In this document: piece by piece, positions 13,447-26,500 of the stretch
Layout of the letters: each line of letters opens with the position of its first letter
How positions within the stretch are numbered: the first letter of the stretch is position 1
From: Scatophagus argus
Lineage: Eukaryota; Chordata; Actinopteri; Scatophagidae
Length of the DNA stretch: 64,000 nucleotides
Direction of reading: 5' to 3'
NCBI RefSeq assembly: GCF_020382885.2
Contig: NC_058510.1
Span: 4,088,862-4,152,861, forward strand
Notes under the pieces: model-generated
Database searches by the model: none
Told to the model about the DNA's origin: nothing
Seen by the model: only the letters and a program-made list of their open reading frames with translations
Made by a program: the position numbers and the translations under genes

Positions 13447-14838
13447 AACCCAGAGCACTGGGCGTGGGAAACATAACACACATACAATGTAACCCTGACA
13501 CACCCTTATCAATCAGGTCAATTGATTATACAGGCAGAGACAAAGCCTTTCAGCGTGTCCTTTCCCCTCTTTTTCTGCTGCTGACCATTAGCAGCCTGAT
13601 CATTTGACATGTCCGAGTGCTCTTTGAGACTGTGTGGGGTAAATACAAGTGGTGGCAGAGGACAGGGGGCCACGTCTATTTATCAACAAACTCCTGAGCA
13701 CTACAACAGTGGGCTAAAATCCTCTCCGTCTATGTCGAATGCTGATTACAGGGCGCTAAAAGTGGGACACTTTCCAGGAGATGAAGACTACTCTTTATAA
13801 CTGTCCTTTCACAATGTATTTTTGCATCTGATCACTTAAACTACATGCATTCAGTTAGGTCTGTGATGATTAATGATCAATTTATGTGACTTTTTTTTTA
13901 ACCTTGATCGTTTCATCATTTTGTAATTGATCGTTTTTATTCAATCTGTCAATAGATTAACAGAATATAATGAGCAATACCCATAAATAACTCTCAGAAT
14001 GTTCAAATTGCTAATCCCTCCAGACAAATCATCCAAAAATATTGAAATTAAAATAAAAAACAACAGAGAAATGTAGCAACTCGTCACATTTAAGAGGTTG
14101 GAACCAGATGGGGTTTTAGCATTTTTTATCTAAACTGAAGGTCAATTATTTTCTGTCAACTCAATTAATTCTTTAGTCACTAAATTAAATCAAACTGCCC
14201 TTGGAACAGCACAATGTAATTAAGCTTGTGGTACCTTTTCCTTGCTGTAATGATCATAGACAAGAAATTTAAATTCATTAAACTTAGCTTTGTTATATAA
14301 CAAATGAAAGTCCTGTACCAATGATGCAAGGATCAAGAATTGTGTGTTAAATGAATATCGGACGTATTTTAAAGGCTTCACAAGTACAAATCAACGCAGT
14401 GGCCTCAGGAGGAAGATGAGAGGGTGCAGACACACAAGCGAGGGGCTCTGAGAAGAGGTGAGAGAAGACAGGAGGGGGGAGGGGCAATGGCGAGGAGGAG
14501 GAACAGGAAGTAAGGGGGAAAATAATCCGCCCTGGTCTGGCAGGAATTCCCCTGTGCAGTTTCCTGTAGGATTTCTGACCAGCCATTGTGTGTGTATGTA
14601 TGTATGGATGAATGTGTGTGTGTGTGTGTGTGTGTGCATTTCCTGCAGGCCCTTTCTGAGCAGCCAGTGTGGGGGATCTGTTAGCCCCTGCTCTAGTTTG
14701 ACTGCAGGGACTAACATGAGGTGGGTATTAGATCTGAGCCTCCAAACCACATAACAGATGCATGTGTGGACACACACACACACACACACAAATCTGAGCC
14801 TACTGATCTCTGACCCTGGAATGTGGATGGAGATGAAG

Positions 14839-14882
<44 letters not shown>

Positions 14883-14954
14883 TTCTAACTGATGCAAATA
14901 AGGTAGTATTAACAAAGGCCAGGGCAGTGGAGCTCAACAGCGCGTGCGCGCGCA

Positions 14955-14987
<33 letters not shown>

Positions 14988-17900
14988 TGAACTGGCCTTG
15001 TTTGACACAACAAAAAAAAGCAGACAGATTAAATGCCACATAACATATTAAATGCTAAATATGGATACCACTAATTACTTTATGAGTGAACCAGAATGAA
15101 AAATCTACTGAGCTCTTTCATGGAAAAGTGAACTAAAAGCATCAAAGACTTTTAGCACAGCATCAATAAAAAAAATCTCTACTTAGCTTTCTGCATAAAC
15201 ACAGTTTTAAAAATAAATTCAACTTCTCGTCAGTGGAGCAATTATTTGTCACCCCATTCAGTTAACAAAAACAAGCTTGATGAAGGTGCCAACTTCCTCT
15301 GATCTCAGAACAGCAGAGCCGACTTCAAAATACATCCATTCATTCTGCCTCACCACTTAGCGCACATATTATGCTCTGTGCAGCTGGATTACATGGGACA
15401 GTGTAAATATCAGGAACAGATGAAGAGTATTTTTAGAAGAATGAGTAACCAAACGACTTCAGTGATCGCTTGGTAAAGTTTTGCTTTTAACAGATAAAGA
15501 TTGTGTCATGATTCACATTTGTGAAACAGCAGGTGAGAGAGGATCCTTTTGTTGTTTCTCAGGTGGTCTGGACCCGGTTTCCTTTGTCTTAAATATTTTC
15601 ACACACAAAAGCTCATGTCTCAGTATGTTTAGTAATATCTGGAACCTGTAATCTCTACTTGAAACAGGAGAGAGGATGAATGCATTTTCAAAGTGCCATT
15701 CGCACAGGGCACATGTTGAGCTGGATGGGGAGAATCTGTGACAATGAACAGAAAACTCTACACTCTCTCTTAACAGGTCAACTGTAAAGGAACAGCCACG
15801 TGCTTGCTTTAGTATATTATAGTGGGTTCAAATCTCTACCTCCCTACCTATTAAACTCTGTTATAGGCCTGCAAAAGTCAGTGACAGGGTATCTAACATT
15901 ATCCACAACTACTGTAACATGCTGCTTTTGAGAATGTTAAACTATATAGACAGAAATATTGGGGCACCTGAACATTATACTAACAGGGACTTTAATGACA
16001 TGTCATTCTAAACACACAGACAGCTTTGCAGCTATAACAGCTTCCACTCTTCTGGGAAGGCTTTCCACAACATGTTGGAGTGTTTCTGTGGGAATCTTTG
16101 CTCATTCACAAAGTAGAGCATTTGTGAGCTCAGACACTGATACTGGACCAAAAGGCCTGGCTCACAATCTCCGTTCCAGTTCATCCCAAAGGTGTTGGAT
16201 GGGGTTGAGGTCAGGACTCTGTGTGGGCCAGTCAAGTTCTTCCACACCAAACTCATCCAACCATGTCTTTATGGAGCTTTGCTTTGTGCACTGGGGCACA
16301 GTCATGCTGGAATAGAAAAGGGCCTTCAACAAACTGTTGCCACAAAGTTGGAAGATTTCCCTCCACTGGAAGTCAGGGGCCGAGTGCAGGCCCTGAAAAA
16401 CGGCCCCATGAAGAGGTGCGTCTGGATACTTTTATCTATGTAGGGTAATTTTAGTTCAGCTGCGGCTGTGGCCCTGTCCTCTGTACACGACAGAAAACAA
16501 TGAGTGGAACAGATGACATGACACCTCCTGCAAATTCTGATTTTTCACAGCCTGTAATGACATGTCCTGCTAACAGCTGTGACTGATTAAGTCACACTAA
16601 TAAAGCATTCGTTTGAGGCTGCGATCACTGGTGGGCATGTGGGGGCTGCAGTCGTGCTCGCATCAAATCTGCAGTGATTGGTGTGACATTAAAAGTCCTT
16701 ATTTAAGAAATCAGAAGGACATGTTGATGTTTTGAGATGGGTGATGCTTCTACACTCAACTGTCAACTGATAGTACGCTCAAATCAAGAACATCTATAGC
16801 ATAGGTATTTCCTCAAAAAGACAGATTAAAAATACCAATAGATTTATTATCACTGATGATTAATCTTCCTGATTATTTCCAAGATTGATCATATCATCTA
16901 TAAAATATCACAAACTGTGAGAAATGCCGATCAGTTTCCCAGAGCCCAAAGCAATGTGTTCAAATTCCTTCTTTTGTCCAACCAACAGTCCAGAATTTAC
17001 TATCATAATCGACCAAGACAGCAGTAAACCCTTAGACTTAAGAAGCTGGAACCAGCAAATGTTTGACATTTTTTGATTGAAAAATGACCAAAACAAATGA
17101 TTACCAAAACAGCTGGAGATTAACTTTCTTCTTTCGACTGATTAATCAACATTACTCTCAAGATTACCCATCCATGTCCAGACATTTCAGTCTCACTTTT
17201 CCAAAGTCAACTGACTTAGTAGTGACATTCATGAGCTGAGGAAGACTGATTATTAACTTTTCGTGAGTTTTCAAAGAGTAATCAAAACCACCATTTCTTT
17301 CTTTTTTTTTATTTGCCTCAGTAACTTAAGCTAACATATATCTTTTGAGACTCCACTTGTCATAAATGATGTCCTGCCACTATAGTCAAAGACTTTGCCC
17401 ATAAATGCTCATTATCGAATCACCGTAAGAGCCCAAAAAAAAAAGATTACGGAGCTGTGATTTTACTACACATATTTGCCTGTCCCTCCACCGTGTGAGC
17501 ATGTGACAGTGAGGGCGTATGTTTCTGATGGGAGTCACAGGCGTGGGTTGAAGGAATAGAGAGGGTAAGGTCTGAGGGCTGTCTTACCTTCTTGTCCTCG
17601 TCTGGGGGTCTATCCATACACTGAGTGGAAGAGTCACTTAAGCTTTGAGACCTACTACCACGGCCCCTGCTCCTTCGCTAAAAAGTAAAGAGGAACTCCA
17701 AGTTACTGGATGAAGTCCAAAGATAAAAAGGCTAAAATAAACCAAAAAAAGGCACTCTATGGTATAAAAAAATAAACAAAACTTAAAACTATAAACAGGC
17801 TGACTGAACTCAAAGATAACTAAAAATTCAAAAACAGTCAAAAACATTGTCACAACCACTGATTACAGTCACTGATGAATGGTGGCAGCAGGCATTTCAA

Positions 17901-20900
17901 ATATAAATACATTATAGTGTAGAAAATGACAATCCTTTTTTTAACTCAAACATGAGGGAAAGTCATTGAAGTGTAGAACAACCATCAGTACTACAAATCA
18001 GAGAAAAAAAACAGGATTGAGGGCAGCAGTGAAATCCCACATATCCATAAGTTCTGTTTTGTTTTAAAGCTCCTTTGCCAAAACCAGGATCTAAAGAGGC
18101 ATCATGGGACACTTTTGAGAGGTCTTGGTTATCGATCTCAGCCCAAGCCAGCTTGCTCATTCTCATAGTATCTGTTGCCATGGTGATAAACAACTGTATC
18201 CTTAAATTACAGCCATATTACCTCCAGGCATAGATCAAGGCTTTTGTTTATCCAGTCTCTATTCAGAAGTGCAGATCTATGACCAGACACTGTGCTTCTT
18301 TTGGCATTTCATGTAAAAACCGATTCTCTCTGAGGCAAACCGGTGCACCATGATCCTCTTCTGGCCTCACATACATCTCATCGTCTGAGGCACATGGCAA
18401 CCTCTTCCCCTTTAAAGTCTAAATCTGGGTATTCATGCTGACATACTGTAAGTTAACACACACGAGAGCTCAGAATTTACTGCTCCAACTCAAAAACACT
18501 AAAAACCTCTTCTTAAAACACCAGATGATCATTCAACCTTAGCAGTTTTCCCTTAAAAAAAAAAAAAAAAAGAGAAAAAAGAATTTTATATGAACTTGCC
18601 AGCAAGATTTCTCTGCATGTTTTTCAGGGACAGATTTTCTGCTTTGTTACAGTTTAAATCAAACCACTTAACTGCCACAATAAAAATGTTTTTACTGCTG
18701 AAGACCTGTTGTTGTGGAAGAACAGCAAGTGAAAGTTATGCAACACGGTTTGCCAATTACCGCAAGGAGGAGGATGCTTGAAAACAAATGCAGCTAAGTT
18801 TAGACGATGGAAAAATAAAGCCTACGCATCAATGAGTGAATTTACTCACCTTAGAAATGGGAGAAAATTAATCCTACATAAACCTGATGAAATCTGTCCA
18901 AAGAGAAATTACACTGTAGGCCAGACTAAACAAGGATAATCTAAGTTTGAAATTAGATCTGGATACTGGCTGAGTCCAGTCTAATACCATATGTTGCTAA
19001 CATGCCGTAAACATCCATCAAGTGGTATTTTATGAAGCCCACTCTGCTAACAACATTGCTTTTCTCATCATTGATTCCCCCTCGTACATTCCTGTCATCC
19101 ATACAATCCAAGCTTAATGACATTATGTCCCCAGCATCCAAAGCCATTCATACACGATCAATATAACAGCACGAGTCTTTCCATCAGCATTTGTTAACAT
19201 TGCAACATGTCGTGTGTGTGTGTGTGTGTACGTAGTCACGATAAAGCCTGTCTTGTGTTTCCCCAATAACACTGTTCCAGAAATCATGATGGTAAAGTCA
19301 GGTTCCCGGCTTTCATATTTAGGTGACAGACACGGTCAGTCACCTGACAGGTGTGAAAATGCAGATGTTTACAACTTGTAATAAACATGTAACCTGCTAC
19401 TGGAGAGGTGGAACATCATCTAGACCACAACAGGACGTCTCCATTTCCTCTGCATATCAAGCTGTTGGACTTGTGTGTTGATCTTCTGTTGTTCTTCTTA
19501 TCTGATCGTATTTTGTTGGACAATGGCAAGCTAACCACCTATCAGGTCTGCATTATACTGGCTGCATAGTCAGTGCTAACCAACTACAAAAGAAGAGGCA
19601 GGACTGTGATCAAGGACAAGATATCAGTAATCTGTCCCTTTGAAGTGAGACCGGTTTTCTGTTTTTTGTTTTGTTTGTTTGTTTTCTTTTAAATCATATT
19701 CATCACTGTACTTTATATTCCTATAGTGTCTACAAAAGGGTTTTTCTAATAGCACTAAACTGACTAAACTGCAACTTTTTATTTAAATCACATGTCCGAT
19801 TTAAGCAAAGCAGCACAAACACAACCACTACTTGGTGACCAAATAATAAATGCTAACTGATAGGGCACATCAGTTGGAAACCTAAGGAATAAAAACCCTG
19901 AAATGACTCTGTCCAAGGAATACATAAATAACAATTAAGCCTTTATTAGCCTTTTTTGACCTTGCACTAAAATCAAGGCTCCAAAAGACCAGATGCAGCA
20001 CCTGCAAATCCAACCCACTGTGCCCACTTTTGGCTTAGCACCAACACACAAGGGAGTGGAGGGGCCGATGGGCCACTGTTAGAGAGATTAGAGGATCAGG
20101 AAGGGAGGAGAAAAAGAAGTAGATATAAATGGGTAGATGGAGGATAAAGGACAGGCAGAGAAGAGGTAGGCAGTGGGGGGGTGGGATCAATCGCCCAGTG
20201 ACAGGAAGCATATGGGGAAGAAAGATACATAGAGGGAAAGGGGGGAACCTGGCTGAAGGGTCAAGCAGGAAACCGATGACAGAGGAAAGATTGGAAAAAA
20301 GGATGGAGAGGTGGAGGTAACTGAGGAGAAAGACAAGAATGAGAGGGCCTGAGGGAGGTAGAGACAGAACAAAAAGACAAAGAAGAAATGATGGTAGGTC
20401 TCGGCAGGCAGCTGAGAGGTGCAAAGTCATTCACAAGATGAAATGTATGTGTGTAATATGAGTGAGTTTATATAGTCATCCGTGCTTGCAGTTAGCGGAA
20501 CTAAAAATGCACGGATCCTGATTCAAAATGTTGACAGACACTGCATATACGTAATCATCTCATGCAACAAACACTGTCAATGACAGCGTGGTTTCATATT
20601 TAAATAAAAGTCAGATCAATACAGAGTATGTCTAAACTGTGAACACCTGTCTAATAATATGCTTATACCATCACATTTACAAAAACACAAGCTTGCTCCT
20701 CAGTTAACTGCTACGATGAACAATTAATTATCTGAAATGGAACATCAAATCAAAATATAAAACAAACCTGATCTGCGCTTACACGTGCAGAAAATGGGTC
20801 AAAGCTGCAAATATGTTATTCAGTTGGGAAGAATTAGTGATGTGAGAAGTTGTTGTTTAGACCATAAATCGGCATGCTATCTGTGGAATATGACAAAAAT

Positions 20901-23535
20901 ATGAGGACACTTACCAACTTGCTGTGGTGGTATTTGCAATATCCACAGTACTTGACATTGTCTGCGTCCGATCCTTGTTCCTCACATAACAACCCCGCAA
21001 ACTGGGCACTGCGGCAGAGAGTCGTGTAAAGGAAATTAAAGACATGTGAAAAGCAAAAAATATTTTAACATTTGTGTGTAACATTGCAACACAAAAAGTA
21101 TCATAATACAAACAAGGGCAAAGAAAATTCAAGTGAAAGCTCATGCCGACAGTCTGAACATGTGAAAAAAGTTAGACTGGAACCAATGGAATACATAAAA
21201 CACACATACATACTTAATATCCAAAGTTCTACTACTACAATACTCACAGTATATTCCATGTATAAGCCTACAGTTGAGTTTGAGTGAAACAATTTACTTC
21301 TTTGTTTTTGTTAGGTTAATGCAATGTGAGCGGGTCTCACCATGTGACATGGAAGGCCTGCCTGCAGCCATGTTTGTTGCAGGTCATACAGGCTCCAGTG
21401 GCTGCTTTACTCTCTCTGCCCTGGTCCTCACAGATGTAACATGTCTATACACACACAGACACACACGCACAGTTAAGAGAAACATACTAATTGAAAAACA
21501 GACTGAGGTCATAATCGCACAGTACGGTAATTATAAACTGGGATTTTGTGACATGTCTAAATGAGATTAATTCTGTTACCTTGTTGTAGCGCTCATGAGG
21601 CACAGACTGGAGTACTATGGGCTCCATAGTTGAGACGTTGGCGAATTCCACCTCAGGTATATATAGGGCACAGACTACATGGGCCCAGCCTGCAAAGACA
21701 CACAGAAAACAACTATCAGCCTATGCCCATACATCACAGATAAATGAAGTTTGTGGCAACATTTCGCACTTTGCATGAGGATTTCAAATACATCTGCTAA
21801 GGTCTTGAATAGCTATAAAAGTTGGCAGAATTTATGTTTGTTATTGACTTCTTCAATCTGTTAGTTGCAAGTTGTGGCAAAACCCAGCACGCCCAGAGGA
21901 CTGATAACCTTACAATACCGCTCCATAGATCACCTACGGGATTTTATCAGCTGTGTAAAACAAAAAACAGCCCTTCTCTGCACATTCCTTAGAGTTCCAA
22001 CTCATAACACAGACTCTACAAAAATGTGATGTCTCTATACTACATGCAAATCCAGCTTTGCATTGTTTTTGTGTTTGGTCTTAGCAGACATAAAATAAAG
22101 CCTTCAGACTCAGTGAAGCTCCTTGTCAGACCAAGAAACTGTGGCAATCATTGCTTTGTTGTCAGTGTGACCAAAAGGCTGTAAGGGATAATAATCCAAA
22201 CCAAGAGAACCAAAACACAACCTAAATGTGACCTGGCCTCGTAAATATTTTAATTTGCAAACTGGTAGTTAATCTAAGTAGCCGTTTATGGAGCCCAAAC
22301 ACACACACAGCTGCTTGTCAGTGAAGACAAACGGGGGGCGGTGGACTGACAGTGGGCCATGGTGGAGTGGCAGCAGAATTGACGGGGAGCTGAGGAGGAG
22401 CAGAAGGAGGTCAATGGGAGGTCAAACGGAGGTGGGAGTCTCCTGCTACGCTGGAGGTGTCTGTTTTTCCCCATAGCGGAAACAAAAACAGGCTTAAACT
22501 TACAGTTGAACCCCTGACCTGCCTTTGACCTGGTGAGATGGGACAGGGGAGGAGGGCAGAGGGCGGGACGGAGGGGAGGCGGCGGGTGCGAAATGGGGGC
22601 ATGTTGTTGTTTTGAAGTTCCTCCAAGAATCTGGAAGAGGCCTATAAAACAGGACTATAAAAGTGGCACAGCCTTCCTCCTCAAACTAAGCATTCACACT
22701 CTTGGCCCTTAAAAACCCAACAACGCATCCCTTTATGAACATCCCTTACTCCCAGAAGTCATCAGAGTTGACCCAATGAGCTTTGATTATATTGATAAGA
22801 AACCTGAAGGATGTTATAATGTCAAATAAACAAAAAAAGGAAGCAAAAGGCAGTCAGTTCTTGATAATGACTTTATGAGCTTCTGTGGCAAACCACTACA
22901 AAATGTGGTGACAGCAACATGACAGCAACATGAGGTAAAAAAATGTCTTGTAATTACTGTGGCAGGTCACTTGTACAGTGAAACCACACCAGTAAAATCA
23001 AGAAGAGTGAGAGTATCCAGCTCTTTGCCACATATCTAATATCTCTGTGTTGACGCATAAGAAACAAGCTGATTCTTCCACTGAACACCTTAAATATATG
23101 TGTAACAGATGAAGTTTGAAACCTTGCTCCAAACACGACTTTGTAGGATATTGCTAAACTCCTGTTCCATCTACAACTAAAAAGGACAAGCAGCTCTACT
23201 TCTATTCTTTTGTCTCTGGCTTCTCTGCCTCATGTTAAGGTGCCAGATCAAATACCCATTTCAGACTAATACCTTAGTTCTGCTTTATTACTGTCCCACC
23301 TGAAATAACAGCACACAGATCAACAAGTGAAGAGGAACTGACAAGAGCAGAGAAACGGACGGTGGGGGAAAGAGATGGCGAGAGAAAAATGGGAGGAAAG
23401 AGAGAGGGAGAGAGGGGTCATGGGAAGGGTAAAATAAAAGAGAAAGTAGTAAAACGGTGTGTGTTAGTGTTGTCCTGATGCCTCCCTGCAGGCCTGGACA
23501 CAATCCCACAGCTGTGCCTCTCTCGCTGACTGACT

Positions 23536-23570
<35 letters not shown>

Positions 23571-26500
23571 TATTTACAGTCTCCACCAGGCTGACCTCCC
23601 AGTGAACCCAAAGAGGAGACTCCTCACAGGCCATGCACTATACCCATCCTGGCCCGCCCCCTCATAAACATACACACACACACTCATAAAACATGGACTG
23701 GCAAAGATGGTAGAGAGAGGCAGCACACACACAACAAACACCAACATAACTCTCCCAGCAAGCTCACACCCCCTTAAACTTGCCTGTGACACGCAATTAA
23801 TGACAAAATACACAAGAGATTCACCACACATGTTGTGAGTGTGTGTGTATGCAGCTGCGGTTGGCTCTACCTCCGTTATCGGTCCTCTTGAGGGCTCCAT
23901 CTTTGTGGGGACACAGCTCACATCTCTGTGGGTAAAGAACAAATACTAGGTCAGAAATCAACCAGTGTCCTCATGTACTTAGCCTGAGGTAAACACAGGA
24001 ATGTGTCAAATATGCCAGTATGTGAGATAAGCGGCCCAGAGTTGGCCACGAAGTTAGAAGTTCTGCGGGAAAACACCTCGCTATGCCACCTAAGGTAGTT
24101 TCTTTCTCCAAATGTGCGTGCTTCAACAAATACAAGTCCTCATGTGAGTATTTCTGCTGCTCTGAGCCCGATAATTCAACTCTTCCTCGGCTCACAGATA
24201 AGTCGTTGTTGCTCATCTTAAGGCCTCAACTAAGTGTTACAAAGAGCAAAGTGTGTGTGTGATCTTTATTTTCATTCTTTCTACACCTTTTTCTTCCACC
24301 ATTAGTTCACAAACACACACAGATCAAAAAGTCAACTCGGGGTTCAGTATGTTCCCCCGAGCTGCAGGGTCTGGTGATCAAACCAGTGACCTTCTGATTA
24401 GTGGACAACCTGCTCCACCTTCCAAGCTGCACAACTTATTACTTAAACTGTATTATTTACTATAGTTCTGTTCTGTTTTTAAAAAATGTGTGTGCAATTT
24501 AATTCTTTCTTTATATCCCACAACTGAGAATCAGTCTCAACTTAACACATGATGGCTTTGGATAATATGAACTCTGATTTGTTACTTCACCTCATAAAAC
24601 TTGAAATGTTACCCAATAAACCTTTATTGTGTAATATTATTATCTACTCTAAAGGTCAATTTGATTCAGACCACTCAATTCAGGGGAGGCGGTGGGTGTT
24701 TTTTTTGGCACATTAGAGATCAATATATTAAAATTTAAAAGTGACATTTACTCTACATCTCCATTAAAACAGCTTGTTGCAGGAAGTTGAGCACTTAACA
24801 TGTATTTTCCATTGTCGTGAATCCGTTCAGAAAGGCAACCAGAAATCAGAAAGCATAACTACCTGCTCCGTTTATACAGATTTGCAAGAACATATTTTCA
24901 TTATCTTTAAGCATCACCATCAAACCCATATTTTGCATTTGTAAGTCTGGAATGCTGGACAAACACATTTGGGCACCGATTCCTTCACAGACAATAAAGT
25001 CTGGCTGTTTATCACTTAAATCACCGTCTTTGATGTATAAACTGGAGACACTTGGCCACTCCTCAACAACTTTACAACGTTCAAAGCACCGAAATGTACC
25101 AAAGTGGCTTTGTTATTGTCCGATTTCGACAAACTCGTTTCTTAACACGTAAATGAAAAATGTACAGGACAACCTAATTCTTGTGTGTGCACACATGAAT
25201 ACAGCAAGTAGGCAGCACCTGCAACAACAGATAAGAAAGTAAATCTCACGCTGACAAAATCTCGGCAGCTCCTCAGAAGTTCTTGGAGGTCATATTAAGT
25301 TTAAACTGAACAAGCCATACCACTTTGTGGCTTTTGCCCCAGGTTTTACAAAAAGACCACCTAATATGGAAGCTCTTTAGCCCTATTCAGTTCACCCCAA
25401 AGTGACATGATTCAGAGAGAGGGTCAGTCCACAGGTCCTGCAGCAACTGTTGCTTTCCATGACCATGTTCCTGCCCAGACAGAAACATTTTCATACATCT
25501 ATGCAGACTAGACTGCTTGATATTTGCAAAGCCAGGATGTGCCACATGGGAGGCAACACTCAAACAGCATTTATGATAATCTGTTATAGAGCTTTTAAAT
25601 CAGGATTAAAACCCATCTGGTGAAATATGACCGTAACCGGTAACCTACAGAATATACAGACTGTGGACTGACAGGCAGGCCAAAACACAGAAGAGACGGC
25701 ACATTCACAGAAAATCCTGTCGGCATCCAACATTCAGCTGGGTTAAAATAGTGGCCAGCTAGGAACTGATAAGATGAGATGATGATGAGACAGTCAGTAG
25801 ATTGCTAACAACAAGCAACAGCTTGAACAGTGGTTTTCAACATGGAAAAATTGATAAATTCTTCTTCTAGCAGAGGACATTTAGCATTAAATTTATCATT
25901 ATGGTTTATTTTACAAGATCTCTGAAAAAAACACCAGAGTCCAAGAAAGTAAGTCTCTTACATGTAGCGTTCCAGAAATATTTAACGTTATTTTAGTAAA
26001 GCATTCCACCAGCCTGACACTGAGTTTATAGTGTTTACCAGCAAGGATTAATGTCCAGACTTCAGCAGTTTCACTTTAAAAAAACAGTGTTTCTCTGAGG
26101 ATGTCAAGCATGGAGTGGCTGTGAGCCGAGCTGCCACCAACGTTAGCCCAGCTTGTTTTTCTGATAGCTTAAGATGCAACATCTGACAACTAAATCATTC
26201 ATCCAGTGAAAAACTTTCTTTCCTTCTTGTTACTATGCTTTTAATACTGCAGCTTCTGTCAAGATGTACAGTAATTTAAGAAGAAATGAGAGACATACTG
26301 CTCTAAACAACACAAGCAAGTCTTCAAGTCTCATTAATTTCAACAATTATACTATCGCTCCATGACACATAGTGTGGTTTAGTATATGATTCCTTCTCAG
26401 GTTCCTTGTTTTCAAAAAAAACCAAAGGAAGGCTCGAATGAAGCCAATTTTTTGTACTGTAACTGTCAGCTTCCTAAACATGTGAACTGTTACACTGCGG

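Noticed and set aside
20035..20430. 131-codon minus-strand frame in an mllt10 intron
   Set aside because: The plus strand is a purine-rich GGA/GAA tract, which makes the minus frame Leu/Pro/Ser-rich by composition alone.
24335..24432. Possible tRNA gene
   Set aside because: Only a B-box-like segment and neighbouring repeat sequence are present. No full cloverleaf can be drawn, so I list it as a tRNA-derived repeat.
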